From: Exilibacterium tricleocarpae
GTDB lineage: Bacteria > Pseudomonadota > Gammaproteobacteria > Pseudomonadales > Cellvibrionaceae
DNA length: 64,000 bases
Direction: 5' to 3'
NCBI RefSeq assembly: GCF_007004655.1
Contig: NZ_ML660110.1
Location: forward strand, 28,877 to 92,876
In this document: piece after piece, positions 19,440 to 28,598 of the stretch
Layout of the letters: each line of letters opens with the position of its first letter
Numbering within the stretch: the stretch's first letter is position 1
The notes under the pieces: model-generated
Told to the model about the DNA's origin: nothing
What the model saw: only the letters and a program-made list of their open reading frames with translations
Database searches by the model: none
Program-made: the position numbers and the translations under genes

Positions 19440-20462
19440 ATGGATAAGCGCTACGATATCGCTTTAGTGGGGGCTACCGGCGTGGTGGGAGAAACCCTGC
19501 TGGAAATCCTGCACCAGCGGCAGTTTCCGGTGGGCACGCTGTATCCGCTGGCCAGCGAACGTTCAGCCGGCGGCAGTGTCATGTTTGGCGGCAAGGCCCA
19601 CCGGGTACAAAACCTGGCGGATTTTGATTTTTCCCAGGCGCAGATCGGCCTGTTCTCCGCCGGCGCCGGTGTCTCTGCCGAGTATGCGCCGCGAGCGGCG
19701 GCGGCCGGCTGTGTCGTGGTGGATAATACCTCCCAGTTTCGCTATGACGACGATATTCCCCTGGTGGTACCGGAAGTCAACGCCGCCGCCCTGTCCGCCT
19801 ACCGCGAGCGCGGCATTATCGCCAACCCGAATTGTTCTACTATTCAGATGGTGGTGGCGCTAAAGCCGATTTACGATGCCGTCGGTATCGAGCGGATTAA
19901 CGTCAGCACCTACCAGGCTGTCTCCGGTGCCGGCAAAACCGCTATCGAAGAGCTGGCGGGACAGACGGCTAAGTTGCTCAATGGCCAAGAAGTCGAGCGC
20001 AAGGTCTTTTCCAAACAGATTGCGTTTAACTGCATACCTCATATCGATGCGTTTCAGGACAACGGTTACACCCGCGAAGAAATGAAAATGGTGTGGGAAA
20101 CGCAGAAGATACTCGGCGATTCGCAAGTGAGGGTCAATCCGACTTGCGTGCGCATCCCCGTGTTCTTCGGCCACGCGGAAGCGGTGCATATCGAGACCGG
20201 CGATCCGCTCAGCGCCGCCGCTGCCCGTGAACTGCTGCGTGCCGCCCCCGGCGTGGTGGTGATGGATGAGGCCAAAGACGGCGGTTATCCCGCGCCGGTA
20301 GAAGATGCGGTCGGACAGGACGGGGTGTTTGTCGGCCGGATTCGGGAGGATATTTCCCACGGTCGTGGCATGAATTTGTGGATTGTGTCAGACAATGTGA
20401 GAAAAGGCGCCGCATTGAATAGTGTACAAGTGGCTGAAGAGTTGATAAAAACCTATTTATAA
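19440..20462 (+). CDS. Second aspartate-semialdehyde dehydrogenase/Usg-type paralogue
   Basis: From ATG 19440 (340 residues; behind GGCGGGAGCAG) the protein opens with the NADP motif ALVGATGVVGETLLEIL. It retains the complete active-site set seen in true enzymes of the short (Gram-positive/Vibrio) type: NPNCSTIQMV with catalytic Cys, QAVSGAGK, and the VRIPVFFGHAEAVH segment with Arg and His. Because all these are intact it is more likely an active second Asd than an inactive Usg relative. It begins 16 bases after asd and is surely co-transcribed. In pseudomonads the same tandem pair precedes fimV. Confidence 0.9.
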   Translation: MDKRYDIALVGATGVVGETLLEILHQRQFPVGTLYPLASERSAGGSVMFGGKAHRVQNLADFDFSQAQIGLFSAGAGVSAEYAPRAAAAGCVVVDNTSQFRYDDDIPLVVPEVNAAALSAYRERGIIANPNCSTIQMVVALKPIYDAVGIERINVSTYQAVSGAGKTAIEELAGQTAKLLNGQEVERKVFSKQIAFNCIPHIDAFQDNGYTREEMKMVWETQKILGDSQVRVNPTCVRIPVFFGHAEAVHIETGDPLSAAAARELLRAAPGVVVMDEAKDGGYPAPVEDAVGQDGVFVGRIREDISHGRGMNLWIVSDNVRKGAALNSVQVAEELIKTYL

Positions 20463-20727
20463 TGAATACTTACGGCCATAAGTGAATATATATTCGAGGT
20501 TTGGGGCCTAATTCTTGATGTATCAGCCTCCAAGTTGGTTTTCCGGCGGCGACTCTGGTCAGTCGGGCGGCGGGAAACGGGTAGGGATAGTAATCAATTT
20601 TGGTAGCCGAAAATTAGTTCCTCAGTAGACATCCCGGGTCCAGGTGCCAGCCACAACCTGCTGATAAAAACAGCAGCCTGTGTGGGTGGCGCGAAGGGGG
20701 GCGAGGAGATAATAAAAGGATCATCCT

Positions 20728-23688
20728 ATGTGTGTTCGTAAGCTGGCTTTGGCAGTGGGGTTGGTAGGTGCGCTCGGGGCCCAGATGGCCGCGGCGCTCG
20801 GTTTGGGCGAAATCAAGCTCAATTCGACGCTGAACCAGCCTCTCAATGCCGAAATCAAGTTACTGCAAGTCAGAAACCTGACCGAGGAAGAAATCCTGGT
20901 GAGCCTGGCCGAGCGGGAGGATTTCGACCGCGCCGGTGTCGAGAGGACATTTTTTCTATCCGACCTGCGTTTCAAAGTCGTGCTCAACCATCCCTCGGGC
21001 CCCATCGTTCGGGTGACGACCCGCAAGCCGGTGCGCGAACCCTATCTGAACTTCTTGCTGGAAACCCAGTGGCCCACCGGCCGCTTGCTGCGCGAATATA
21101 CCGTATTGATGGACCTGCCGGTATTTGCCGATGAGCCGGCCGCGCCGGTGCGGGGTGCGGCCCCACGTCAGCCCGAGCGACCCGCCGCGGCGCCTTCCCA
21201 GCCACAACCCGAAGCGCAAACGCCGCCGGTGCGGCGCACTGTGCAGCCTGCACCGGCCCCCCGATCCCAGCCCGGACGCGTAACGCCCAGTCGCAGTGTC
21301 GATGTCTACGGACCGGTGGCCCGCAATGATACGCTGTGGGAAATTGCCCTGCGGGTGCGCCCGGATCGCAGTGTCTCGGTGCAGCAGACTATGCTGGCGC
21401 TGCAGCGTATGAATCCGGGGGCGTTTATCAATAACAATATCAACCTGCTGCGCAGCGGACAGGTGCTGCGGGTGCCGAGTCTGGAAGAGATTTACTCCAT
21501 GTCCACCCGGCAGGCGGTAGCGGAGGTGGCCCAACAGAATGCACAGTGGTCCGAAGGCGCCACCGGCGGCGGCGAAGTCACAGGTGCGCCGTTACAGGCC
21601 GGCCGTACCAGCTCATCTGCGGCTCCCGCGCAAACTACCGGCCGCGGGCGGGTCAGCCTGGGAGCGCCGGGCGATGCCGAAGGTGCTGACAGCGGCAGGG
21701 GTTCCGGCGCCGTGGACGGCGATACAGAGGCGTTGCAAAACGAGCTCGCCATCACCCTCGAAGAACTGGACAAAACCCAGCGCGACAACACTGAACTCAC
21801 CTCTCGCATCACTGAACTGGAAGCGCAGATCGAGACCATGGAGCGCCTGGTGGACGTCAGCCAGCAGGAGCTGCGTGCCCTGCAGTTGGCCAGTCAGCAG
21901 CGGGCCGAAGCCGAAGCGACAGATGCCGCTGAGCCGGGCGAAACGGTACTGACCCCCGCTGAAGGCATCCTTGAAGAGCCCGCTGAGACCGGTGCGCAGG
22001 CACCGGCTGCTACACAGACGACAACACCCGAGCCGGCCGCCCAGGCGACTCCGGTAGAACCCAAGCCGGCGGTGGACCCGAAGAAAGTCGTGCGATCGCC
22101 GCAGCCGCCGCCGAAGACCTTCGTCGATATCCTGATGGACAATATCATCTGGGTGGGTGCGGGTCTGGCAGCCATTATCATCGGTGCTTTCCTGGCACTG
22201 CGCCGGCGTGCCGACGCAAATGCCGAAGACGGGGATATTGACGAGTTCGACCAATTCGACGATCAGGTTTTTGCCGGCGCTGATGAGCCGCTGCCCGAAC
22301 CGGTGCAGGAACCCGAGGAGCTGGCCGTCGAGGATGTGGCGGAAGCTTATGACGAGCCCGAGCCCACCGAGATTGTCGCACCGGATGACGAGCCGGTAGA
22401 GGCCGAGACCAGCGATGTGGTGGGCGAGGCCGATATTTATATTGCCTATGGCAAATTCGATCAGGCCGAGGATATGTTGCGCAAGGTGCTGGTGGACAAC
22501 CCCGCCCGCACTGATGTCAGGACCAAACTGCTGGAAGTGTTCTCCGAATCCAACCAGCTGCAGAAGTTTGACCAGGAGTACGCCCAGCTACTCACCTATG
22601 ATGATGCCGCAGCCAATGCACGCGCCGTCGAGCTGCGTAACCAGATTCCGGACGCCGGCGAGTTCAATCCCAATGCGGCGGCCGAGGCACTGGTGGAAGG
22701 GGACGATGGCGAGCTGAGCCTGGAGCTGGATCTCGACGACCAGAGCACCGGTGGCGAGACCGCCGACTTTGACGATATCGATCTGGACCTGGACCTGGAT
22801 ACCGATCTCGAGTCCGATAGCCAACTCGATGCCGGCCTGAGCCTCGAGGATGAAACTGCCGACCTGGCCGCCGCGGACGACGGCTTCGACCTGGAGCTGG
22901 ACCTCAGCGAGGGCACCGACGGCGACGACGCGCTTGCCGGCAGCCTCGAAGACGACAGCACCACCCTGGAACTGGACGATGACCTCGGCGATGCCGATCT
23001 GGATCTGGAGCTGGACACCGGCGAATTGAATACCGATCTGGCCGCTGATCTCGATAACCTCGACAACGCCGACCTGGACCTGACCCTGGATGACCTGGCA
23101 GAGGACAGTGCCACCGCTGCCGATGACGTAAGCGAAGACCTTGAGCTGGCACTGCCGGAAGCGCAGGACGTTGCAGCGACCGCCGGCGATGACAACCTGG
23201 ATGATTTCGCCGACGAGTTTGGCGATTCTCTCGATGACGCCCTCGACAGCGACGACTTCGACCTTGACGGTCTGGACGATGTCGATATGGCGGCCCTCGA
23301 TCAGGAGGTCGACGCCCTGGCAGCCGGCCTCGAGGACGATGATGATATCAAGCCCGGTATCCCCGAGCCGGTCACCGAGTTTGAAGAGCCGGCCGCCGCG
23401 GCGCCGGAGCCGGCTTCGCCGGCCGCCAACGACGCCGAGGAGGAAGTCTTTGGCGCAGCGCTGTCCGCCGTGGCCGACAACGGCGGCGACAGTGTCGACC
23501 TGGCCGATGAGAATGCCGAACTGGATTTTCTCGCCGATACCGACGAGGCCGCCACCAAGCTGGACCTGGCGCGAGCGTATATCGATATGGGCGATAAGGA
23601 CGGCGCCAAGGATATCCTCGACGAGGTCGCGGAGGAGGGCAACGATCAACAGCGCCAGGAAGCGCAGGAATTGTTGTCGCGGATGTAA
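20728..23688 (+). CDS. fimV: Polar hub/pilus assembly protein FimV (HubP family)
   Basis: The 986-residue protein has a signal peptide (residues 1-23) and the conserved N-terminal FimV domain (LGLGEIKLNSTLNQPLNAEI..., about 24-130). A Pro/Gln-rich linker and a LysM-like domain (GPVARNDTLWEIALRVRPDR, about 195-255) follow, with a coiled coil at about 332-391. One membrane helix (IIWVGAGLAAIIIGAFLAL, about 473-491) precedes a TPR segment (ADIYIAYGKFDQAEDMLRKV). Next comes a very acidic Asp/Leu repeat region (about 655-890) and the C-terminal FimV motif (LARAYIDMGDKDGAKDILDEV). The protein spans the inner membrane, binds peptidoglycan and organises type IV pili, flagella and chromosome origins at the pole. 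It is followed by a long palindrome. Confidence 0.97.
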   Translation: MCVRKLALAVGLVGALGAQMAAALGLGEIKLNSTLNQPLNAEIKLLQVRNLTEEEILVSLAEREDFDRAGVERTFFLSDLRFKVVLNHPSGPIVRVTTRKPVREPYLNFLLETQWPTGRLLREYTVLMDLPVFADEPAAPVRGAAPRQPERPAAAPSQPQPEAQTPPVRRTVQPAPAPRSQPGRVTPSRSVDVYGPVARNDTLWEIALRVRPDRSVSVQQTMLALQRMNPGAFINNNINLLRSGQVLRVPSLEEIYSMSTRQAVAEVAQQNAQWSEGATGGGEVTGAPLQAGRTSSSAAPAQTTGRGRVSLGAPGDAEGADSGRGSGAVDGDTEALQNELAITLEELDKTQRDNTELTSRITELEAQIETMERLVDVSQQELRALQLASQQRAEAEATDAAEPGETVLTPAEGILEEPAETGAQAPAATQTTTPEPAAQATPVEPKPAVDPKKVVRSPQPPPKTFVDILMDNIIWVGAGLAAIIIGAFLALRRRADANAEDGDIDEFDQFDDQVFAGADEPLPEPVQEPEELAVEDVAEAYDEPEPTEIVAPDDEPVEAETSDVVGEADIYIAYGKFDQAEDMLRKVLVDNPARTDVRTKLLEVFSESNQLQKFDQEYAQLLTYDDAAANARAVELRNQIPDAGEFNPNAAAEALVEGDDGELSLELDLDDQSTGGETADFDDIDLDLDLDTDLESDSQLDAGLSLEDETADLAAADDGFDLELDLSEGTDGDDALAGSLEDDSTTLELDDDLGDADLDLELDTGELNTDLAADLDNLDNADLDLTLDDLAEDSATAADDVSEDLELALPEAQDVAATAGDDNLDDFADEFGDSLDDALDSDDFDLDGLDDVDMAALDQEVDALAAGLEDDDDIKPGIPEPVTEFEEPAAAAPEPASPAANDAEEEVFGAALSAVADNGGDSVDLADENAELDFLADTDEAATKLDLARAYIDMGDKDGAKDILDEVAEEGNDQQRQEAQELLSRM

Positions 23689-23820
23689 GGCATCGCCGGT
23701 TGTGCTGAACGCTGCGGCGACAAATACAGGGCCGGTAGAGCTCAGCGTCGAGTAGCGCGCCCTGAAGCAGGCACTGTGCGGGGCGCCAGGTCCCTTTACC
23801 ATCAGTACCGTCCACCGAGT

Positions 23821-23872
23821 ATTTGGGGTCCGAGTAAAAACCAAAAGTCCGGTTTTTACTCGGACCCCAAAT
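23821..23872. repeat. Perfect 22-bp inverted repeat (REP/REPIN-like)
   Basis: Arms 23821-23842 and 23851-23872 are perfect complements (ATTTGGGGTCCGAGTAAAAA plus CC on the left), with an 8-base loop, between fimV and truA. The GGGGTC...GACCCC ends are shared in kind with repeats at 32883 and 38514. The right arm contains a T5 run inside the stem, not after it, so this is a poor intrinsic terminator; a repeat-element origin is more likely. Confidence 0.85.
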
Positions 23873-23907
23873 AGGTTCAAACCGACTGTATTAATCGACC
23901 ACCTGCT

Positions 23908-24828
23908 ATGATCCAGGGCGACAGACCTTATACCCGCAACGGCGAATTCCTGCCGGGACAGCAGTGGCCGCCGGGCATGACCCGGGTGGCGCTCAGTGTC
24001 GAGTACAACGGCGTCCCTTATCACGGCTTTCAGGCCCAGCGTACCGGCGTGGCGACAGTGCAGCGCACGCTCGAGGCGGCCCTGTCAAAGATCGCCGCCG
24101 AGGCGATTACCCTGGTCTGTGCCGGGCGCACCGATGCCGCGGTTCATGCCACCAACCAGGTGGTGCACTTCGATACGCTCGCCGAGCGCAGAGACCGCGC
24201 CTGGGTATTGGGCACCAATACCCACCTGCCGGATACCATCAGCGTGCGCTGGTCCCGGGTCGTCGAACCGCAGTTCCACGCCCGTTTCAGTGCCCGCTGT
24301 CGCACTTACCGCTACCTGATCTACAACGGCGCCGTGCGCACCGCGCTGCAACACGACCAGTTTACCTACTTCCACCGCGCGCTCGATCTCGAGGCCATGC
24401 GTGCCGGCGCGGCGACACTGCTCGGCGAGCATGACTTCAGCGCGTTTCGCGCCTCCCAGTGCCAGGCGAAAAATCCGGTGCGCCGTATCGATCGACTCGA
24501 TATCGCCAGGTTTGGGGACCTGGTGATATTGGAGGTGCGGGCCAATGCTTTTCTGCACCATATGGTGCGCAATATCGCCGGCGTATTGCTGGCGGTGGGG
24601 TGCGGCGACTGCCCGCCGGGCTGGGTGGCCGAGGTGCTGGCCAGCCGCGACCGCAACGCCGCCGGCGTGACGGCGCCGGCAGCCGGACTCTACCTGGTGG
24701 CCATCGACTATCCGGCCCGCTTCGGGCTGCCGCCGCAGGTGCCCGGGCCCCACTGCCTACCCTTTGCCCTGGGCCGCCTGCCCGGCCTCGAAGGCGGTGG
24801 CGACGGTGATTTCCGGGGTGGTGGATAG
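23908..24828 (+). CDS. truA: tRNA pseudouridine(38-40) synthase TruA
   Basis: The protein (306 residues from ATG 23908) carries the TruA catalytic motif CAGRTDAAVHATNQVVHF with the nucleophilic Asp, and the second conserved region RNIAGVLLAVG with HHMVRN before it. It isomerises uridines 38-40 in the anticodon arm of many tRNAs. An in-frame ATG at 23977 would give 283 residues; neither start has a good ribosome site, so the N-terminal 23 residues are uncertain. The C-terminal 20 residues are Gly-rich (GLEGGGDGDFRGGG), a small lineage-specific tail. The position between fimV and trpF is conserved in pseudomonads. Confidence 0.96.
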   Translation: MIQGDRPYTRNGEFLPGQQWPPGMTRVALSVEYNGVPYHGFQAQRTGVATVQRTLEAALSKIAAEAITLVCAGRTDAAVHATNQVVHFDTLAERRDRAWVLGTNTHLPDTISVRWSRVVEPQFHARFSARCRTYRYLIYNGAVRTALQHDQFTYFHRALDLEAMRAGAATLLGEHDFSAFRASQCQAKNPVRRIDRLDIARFGDLVILEVRANAFLHHMVRNIAGVLLAVGCGDCPPGWVAEVLASRDRNAAGVTAPAAGLYLVAIDYPARFGLPPQVPGPHCLPFALGRLPGLEGGGDGDFRGGG

Positions 24829-24883
24829 CAGCAATCGGCGCGCGAATCTGGTAGTATCCGCGCTTTGCCTCAGAGGCTGATTT

Positions 24884-25519
24884 ATGGCTGGCGCCGTCAG
24901 GGTCAAGATTTGCGGGATCACCTCTGCGGTGGATGCCGCCGCCGCTGTGGCGGCGGGTGCCGACGCCCTCGGGCTGGTGTTTTGGGAGCCGAGTCCGCGC
25001 AGCATAACGCCGGCCCAGGCGCGCGATATTGCCGCCAGTGTCGGACCGTTTACCGCACTGGTTGGCTTGTTTGTCGACCCCGAAAAGGCGTTGGTGGAGC
25101 GGGTCCTGGCGGCGGTGCCTCTGCACTTGCTGCAGTTTCACGGCGACGAGCCGCGCGCGTATTGCGAACAATTCCAACGCCCGTATCTAAAGGCGCTGCG
25201 CATGCGAGCCGACCTCGAGGTGGAAGCGGCCATGGCCGGCTACGACTCGGCCACCGGTATTTTGCTGGATGCCTATCGCCCGGGTGTTCCCGGCGGCACC
25301 GGCGCCACTTTCGACTGGGCCCGAGTACCCCGGGGCAACAGTGAGCGACTGATTCTGGCCGGTGGCCTGACCGCCGCCAACGTGGGTGAGGCCGTCGAGC
25401 GGACCCGGCCCTATGCGGTGGACGTCAGCGGCGGCGTGGAGCTGGCGCCCGGGCGTAAAGACCCGCAGAAAGTCGCCGCTTTTATTACTGCCGCGAAGGG
25501 AGCCGGCACTGCGGAATAA
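24884..25519 (+). CDS. trpF: Phosphoribosylanthranilate isomerase
   Basis: The 211-residue single-domain TIM barrel begins VRVKICGITS, with the catalytic Cys, followed by ALGLVFWEPSPRSI; LLDAYRPGVPGGTGATFDW contains the catalytic Asp, and the C-terminal LAGGLTAANV plus VDVSGGVE form the phosphate site. It performs the Amadori rearrangement in tryptophan synthesis. Here trpF is a separate gene followed by trpB and trpA, the usual arrangement in gammaproteobacteria without the trpC-F fusion; trpEGDC are not in the window. Confidence 0.97.
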   Translation: MAGAVRVKICGITSAVDAAAAVAAGADALGLVFWEPSPRSITPAQARDIAASVGPFTALVGLFVDPEKALVERVLAAVPLHLLQFHGDEPRAYCEQFQRPYLKALRMRADLEVEAAMAGYDSATGILLDAYRPGVPGGTGATFDWARVPRGNSERLILAGGLTAANVGEAVERTRPYAVDVSGGVELAPGRKDPQKVAAFITAAKGAGTAE

Positions 25520-25604
25520 ACCCTAACGGGCTGACACGTTAGTACACTGAGAAGCTTGATCTTCTGAAAACTTTAGTATCCCGACAACATCGAGTGACGG
25601 ACAA

Positions 25605-26831
25605 GTGAACAATCCAAAACCAGTACCCGCAATCGACTATCAAAGTGTGCCCGACAACCGCGGCCACTTTGGCCCCTATGGTGGAAAATTCGTTTCCGAG
25701 ACGCTGATGCCGGCGTTGGAAGAACTGGAAACCATCTATAACCGCCTCAAAGATGATCCGGACTTTATCGCCGAGTTCGATCGCGATCTGGCCCACTATG
25801 TCGGCCGTCCGTCGCCGTTGTATTTTGCCGAGCACTGGAGCCGTGAAGTCGGCGGTGCACAGATTTTTCTCAAGCGCGAGGACCTGAATCACACCGGTGC
25901 CCACAAGGTCAACAACACCATCGGCCAGGCGCTGTTGGCCAAGCACACCGGCAAGCGCCGGGTCATCGCCGAGACCGGTGCCGGACAGCACGGTGTCGCC
26001 AGCGCCACGGTGGCGGCGCGCCTGGGGCTCGAATGCCAGGTCTACATGGGGGCGGAAGACGTCAAACGCCAGGCGTTGAACGTCTACCGCATGAAACTGC
26101 TGGGGGCTGAGGTGGTGCCGGTGCAGTCCGGCTCGCGCACCCTGAAAGACGCCATGAACGAGGCCATGCGCGATTGGGTGACCAATGTCGACGACACCTT
26201 TTATATTATCGGCACCGTGGCCGGGCCCCATCCCTACCCGCAACTGGTCAGGGATTTTCAGTGCGTTATCGGCCGCGAGGCGCGAGCCCAGTGTCTCGAC
26301 CTCACCGGGCGCCTGCCCGACGCACTGGTGGCCTGTGTCGGCGGCGGCTCCAATGCTATCGGCCTGTTTCATCCATTCCTGCCTGATCAGACTGTGGCCA
26401 TGTACGGTGTCGAGGCCGGCGGCCTGGGACTCGACACCGGCAAGCACGCCGCCCCTCTCAGCGATGGTATCCCCGGTGTCCTGCACGGCAACCGCACCTA
26501 CCTGATGGAAGACGAAGACGGCCAGATTATCGAAACCCATTCGGTGTCGGCGGGACTCGATTACCCCGGCGTGGGTCCCGAGCACGCCTGGTTGAAGGAT
26601 ATGAAACGGGTCGAGTACGTGGCCGTCGACGACGACGAAGCCCTGGCGGCGTTTCGCAAGCTGACGCTGGTGGAGGGCATACTGCCGGCGCTGGAATCGA
26701 GTCACGCCCTGGCCTATGCGGAAAAACTGGCCGCGCAAATGCACCGCGACGAGATTATTGTCGTCAACCTGTCCGGACGTGGCGACAAGGATATTCTCAC
26801 CGTCGCAGCCCTCGACGGCATCGAGGTGTAG
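25605..26831 (+). CDS. trpB: Tryptophan synthase beta chain
   Basis: The 408-residue PLP enzyme has the cofactor lysine in [15 protein letters not shown] (about residues 91-105), the catalytic ETGAGQHG segment, and the GGGSNAIG phosphate loop (about 246-253). It condenses indole, channelled from TrpA, with serine. The start is GTG 25605, giving [17 protein letters not shown] before the conserved [12 protein letters not shown]. The ribosome site is weak (GAG 10 bases upstream). It lies between trpF and trpA with all three on one strand. Confidence 0.98.
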   Translation: MNNPKPVPAIDYQSVPDNRGHFGPYGGKFVSETLMPALEELETIYNRLKDDPDFIAEFDRDLAHYVGRPSPLYFAEHWSREVGGAQIFLKREDLNHTGAHKVNNTIGQALLAKHTGKRRVIAETGAGQHGVASATVAARLGLECQVYMGAEDVKRQALNVYRMKLLGAEVVPVQSGSRTLKDAMNEAMRDWVTNVDDTFYIIGTVAGPHPYPQLVRDFQCVIGREARAQCLDLTGRLPDALVACVGGGSNAIGLFHPFLPDQTVAMYGVEAGGLGLDTGKHAAPLSDGIPGVLHGNRTYLMEDEDGQIIETHSVSAGLDYPGVGPEHAWLKDMKRVEYVAVDDDEALAAFRKLTLVEGILPALESSHALAYAEKLAAQMHRDEIIVVNLSGRGDKDILTVAALDGIEV

Positions 26832-26878
26832 TGGCGCCGTCACCCGGCTTCTCAGAAGATAGCGATAAACGGAAACCC

Positions 26879-27691
26879 ATGAACAGAATTACCGAGAGCT
26901 TGAGTCGCTTGCGCGCTCAGGGGCGCAAGGCGCTCGTCACCTATATCGTCAGCGGCGATCCCTACCCGGAGGCGAGTCTGCCGGCCATGCACGCACTGGT
27001 GGCGGCGGGCGCAGATATTATCGAACTGGGCGTGCCCTTTTCCGATCCCATGGCCGAGGGGCCGGTGATTCAGCGCGGGCACGAGCGCGCGCTGGCGGCC
27101 GGTACCAGCCTCAGGTCGACCCTGGCGCTGGTCAGCGCCTTTCGCGAAAGCAACCGCGACACGCCGGTGGTATTGATGGGGTATGCCAATCCCATCGAGC
27201 GGATGGGCTATCGGGCCTTTGCCGAGGCGGCGGCAGGGGCAGGGGTGGACGGGGTGCTGACCGTGGACCTGCCCGCCGAAGAGGCGCAAGGCCTCAACTC
27301 TGAACTTAAAGCGGCGGGCATCGAAACCATTTTTCTGCTGGCGCCCACCACCGCCCCGGCCCGGGCCGAACGTATTGCTGCGATGGCCAGTGGTTTCCTC
27401 TACTATGTGTCCCTGAAGGGGGTGACCGGTGCCGGTCACCTGGATGTGGATGCGGTCAAAGCGAAACTGGCGATGTTGCGCGAACTGACCGATTTGCCGC
27501 TGTGCGTGGGCTTTGGCATTAAGGATGCGGCCTCGGCCAAGGCCATCGCGGCCAGCGCCGACGGCGCCGTGGTGGGCAGTTTGCTGGTGGACCATATGGG
27601 TGCTGCCGCCGCGGCCGACAGCGAGGCCATCGCCGCCGGTCTGGTGCAACGGGTGGCGCCGATCCGCGCGGCCATCAATGAGATGAATTAG
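26879..27691 (+). CDS. trpA: Tryptophan synthase alpha chain
   Basis: From ATG 26879 the protein has 270 residues and begins [20 protein letters not shown]. The catalytic Glu lies in [18 protein letters not shown] (about residues 48-65), and [15 protein letters not shown] and [14 protein letters not shown] phosphate-binding segments are present. TrpA releases indole from indole-3-glycerol phosphate. The reading frame is open back to 26831, but those residues are not family-like. The end is 22 bases from accD. Confidence 0.98.
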   Translation: MNRITESLSRLRAQGRKALVTYIVSGDPYPEASLPAMHALVAAGADIIELGVPFSDPMAEGPVIQRGHERALAAGTSLRSTLALVSAFRESNRDTPVVLMGYANPIERMGYRAFAEAAAGAGVDGVLTVDLPAEEAQGLNSELKAAGIETIFLLAPTTAPARAERIAAMASGFLYYVSLKGVTGAGHLDVDAVKAKLAMLRELTDLPLCVGFGIKDAASAKAIAASADGAVVGSLLVDHMGAAAAADSEAIAAGLVQRVAPIRAAINEMN

Positions 27692-27713
27692 TGTTTGTGC
27701 GAGGATAGGATCA

Positions 27714-28580
27714 ATGAGCTGGTTAGATAAAATCGTACCTTCCGTGGTTCGCTCCGATGGCAAGCGCGGCGGCAGCAGCAAGGTCCCGGAAGGACTGTGG
27801 AAAAAGTGCGTCAAATGCGCGGCGGTACTGTATCGCCCGGAGCTGGAACGCAATCTCGATGTCTGCCCCAAGTGCGATCACCATATGCGCATCGGCGCCC
27901 GCACACGGCTGGATATTTTTCTCGACAGCGACAACCGCGAAGAGCTGGGGCTCGATGTCGAACCTATCGACCGCCTCAAATTCAAAGACGTCAAGCGCTA
28001 CCGCGACCGCCTCTCCAGCGCGCAGAAGAGCACCGGTGAAAAAGACGCGCTGGTGGCCATGAAAGGCGAGCTGAACGGCCAGCCCATTGTGGCGGTGGCC
28101 TTTGAATTTGCGTTTCACGGCGGCTCCATGGGCTACGCCGTCGGGGAAAAATTCACCCGCGCCGCCCAGGTGGCCCTGGAGGAGAGAATACCGCTGGTGT
28201 GCTTTGCCGCCACCGGCGGCGCGCGCATGCAGGAAGCGCTGATTTCACTGATGCAGATGGCCAAGACCAGCGCCGTGGTCGAGCGGCTAAAAGCGCAGGG
28301 CATTCCTTATATTTCCGTGATGACCGACCCGGTTTACGGCGGCGTCTCCGCCAGCCTGGCGCTGCTCGGCGACATCAATGCTGCCGAGCCCGGTGCCCGC
28401 GCCGGTTTTGCCGGGCCCAATATCATTGAGCAGACTATTCGGCAAAAATTGCCGAAAGGGTTTCAGCGCAGTGAGTTTCTTTTGGAGCACGGCGCTATCG
28501 ATATGATTCTGCATCGCAGAGACATGCGCGAGCGCATCGGTTCGATCCTCGCCAAACTCACCCACCGGCCCGCGGCCTAG
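27714..28580 (+). CDS. accD: Acetyl-CoA carboxylase carboxyltransferase beta subunit
   Basis: The 288-residue protein begins [10 protein letters not shown] and has the four-cysteine zinc ribbon (C32, C35, C51, C54). The carboxyltransferase oxyanion segments include [19 protein letters not shown] and [15 protein letters not shown]. With AccA it transfers the carboxyl group from biotin-AccB to acetyl-CoA, making malonyl-CoA for fatty acid synthesis. It is followed after 18 bases by folC, the widely conserved accD-folC pair. Confidence 0.98.
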   Translation: MSWLDKIVPSVVRSDGKRGGSSKVPEGLWKKCVKCAAVLYRPELERNLDVCPKCDHHMRIGARTRLDIFLDSDNREELGLDVEPIDRLKFKDVKRYRDRLSSAQKSTGEKDALVAMKGELNGQPIVAVAFEFAFHGGSMGYAVGEKFTRAAQVALEERIPLVCFAATGGARMQEALISLMQMAKTSAVVERLKAQGIPYISVMTDPVYGGVSASLALLGDINAAEPGARAGFAGPNIIEQTIRQKLPKGFQRSEFLLEHGAIDMILHRRDMRERIGSILAKLTHRPAA

Positions 28581-28598
28581 CCCACCGACTTTGCGTCC

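Noticed and set aside
20518..20628. 36-codon frame upstream of fimV (MYQPPSWFSGGDSGQSGGGK...)
   Set aside because: No ribosome site, very short and no known relative; could be real but not supportable from sequence alone.
23821..23872. Intrinsic terminator of fimV
   Set aside because: The stem is perfect but its T run is inside the stem, and the ends match a repeat style seen elsewhere, so a repeat element is preferred.
22588..24024. Minus-strand open frame of 478 codons opposite fimV
   Set aside because: It mirrors the repetitive acidic fimV region (giving Ile/Val/Gln-rich nonsense) and spans the fimV-truA gap without a start signal.
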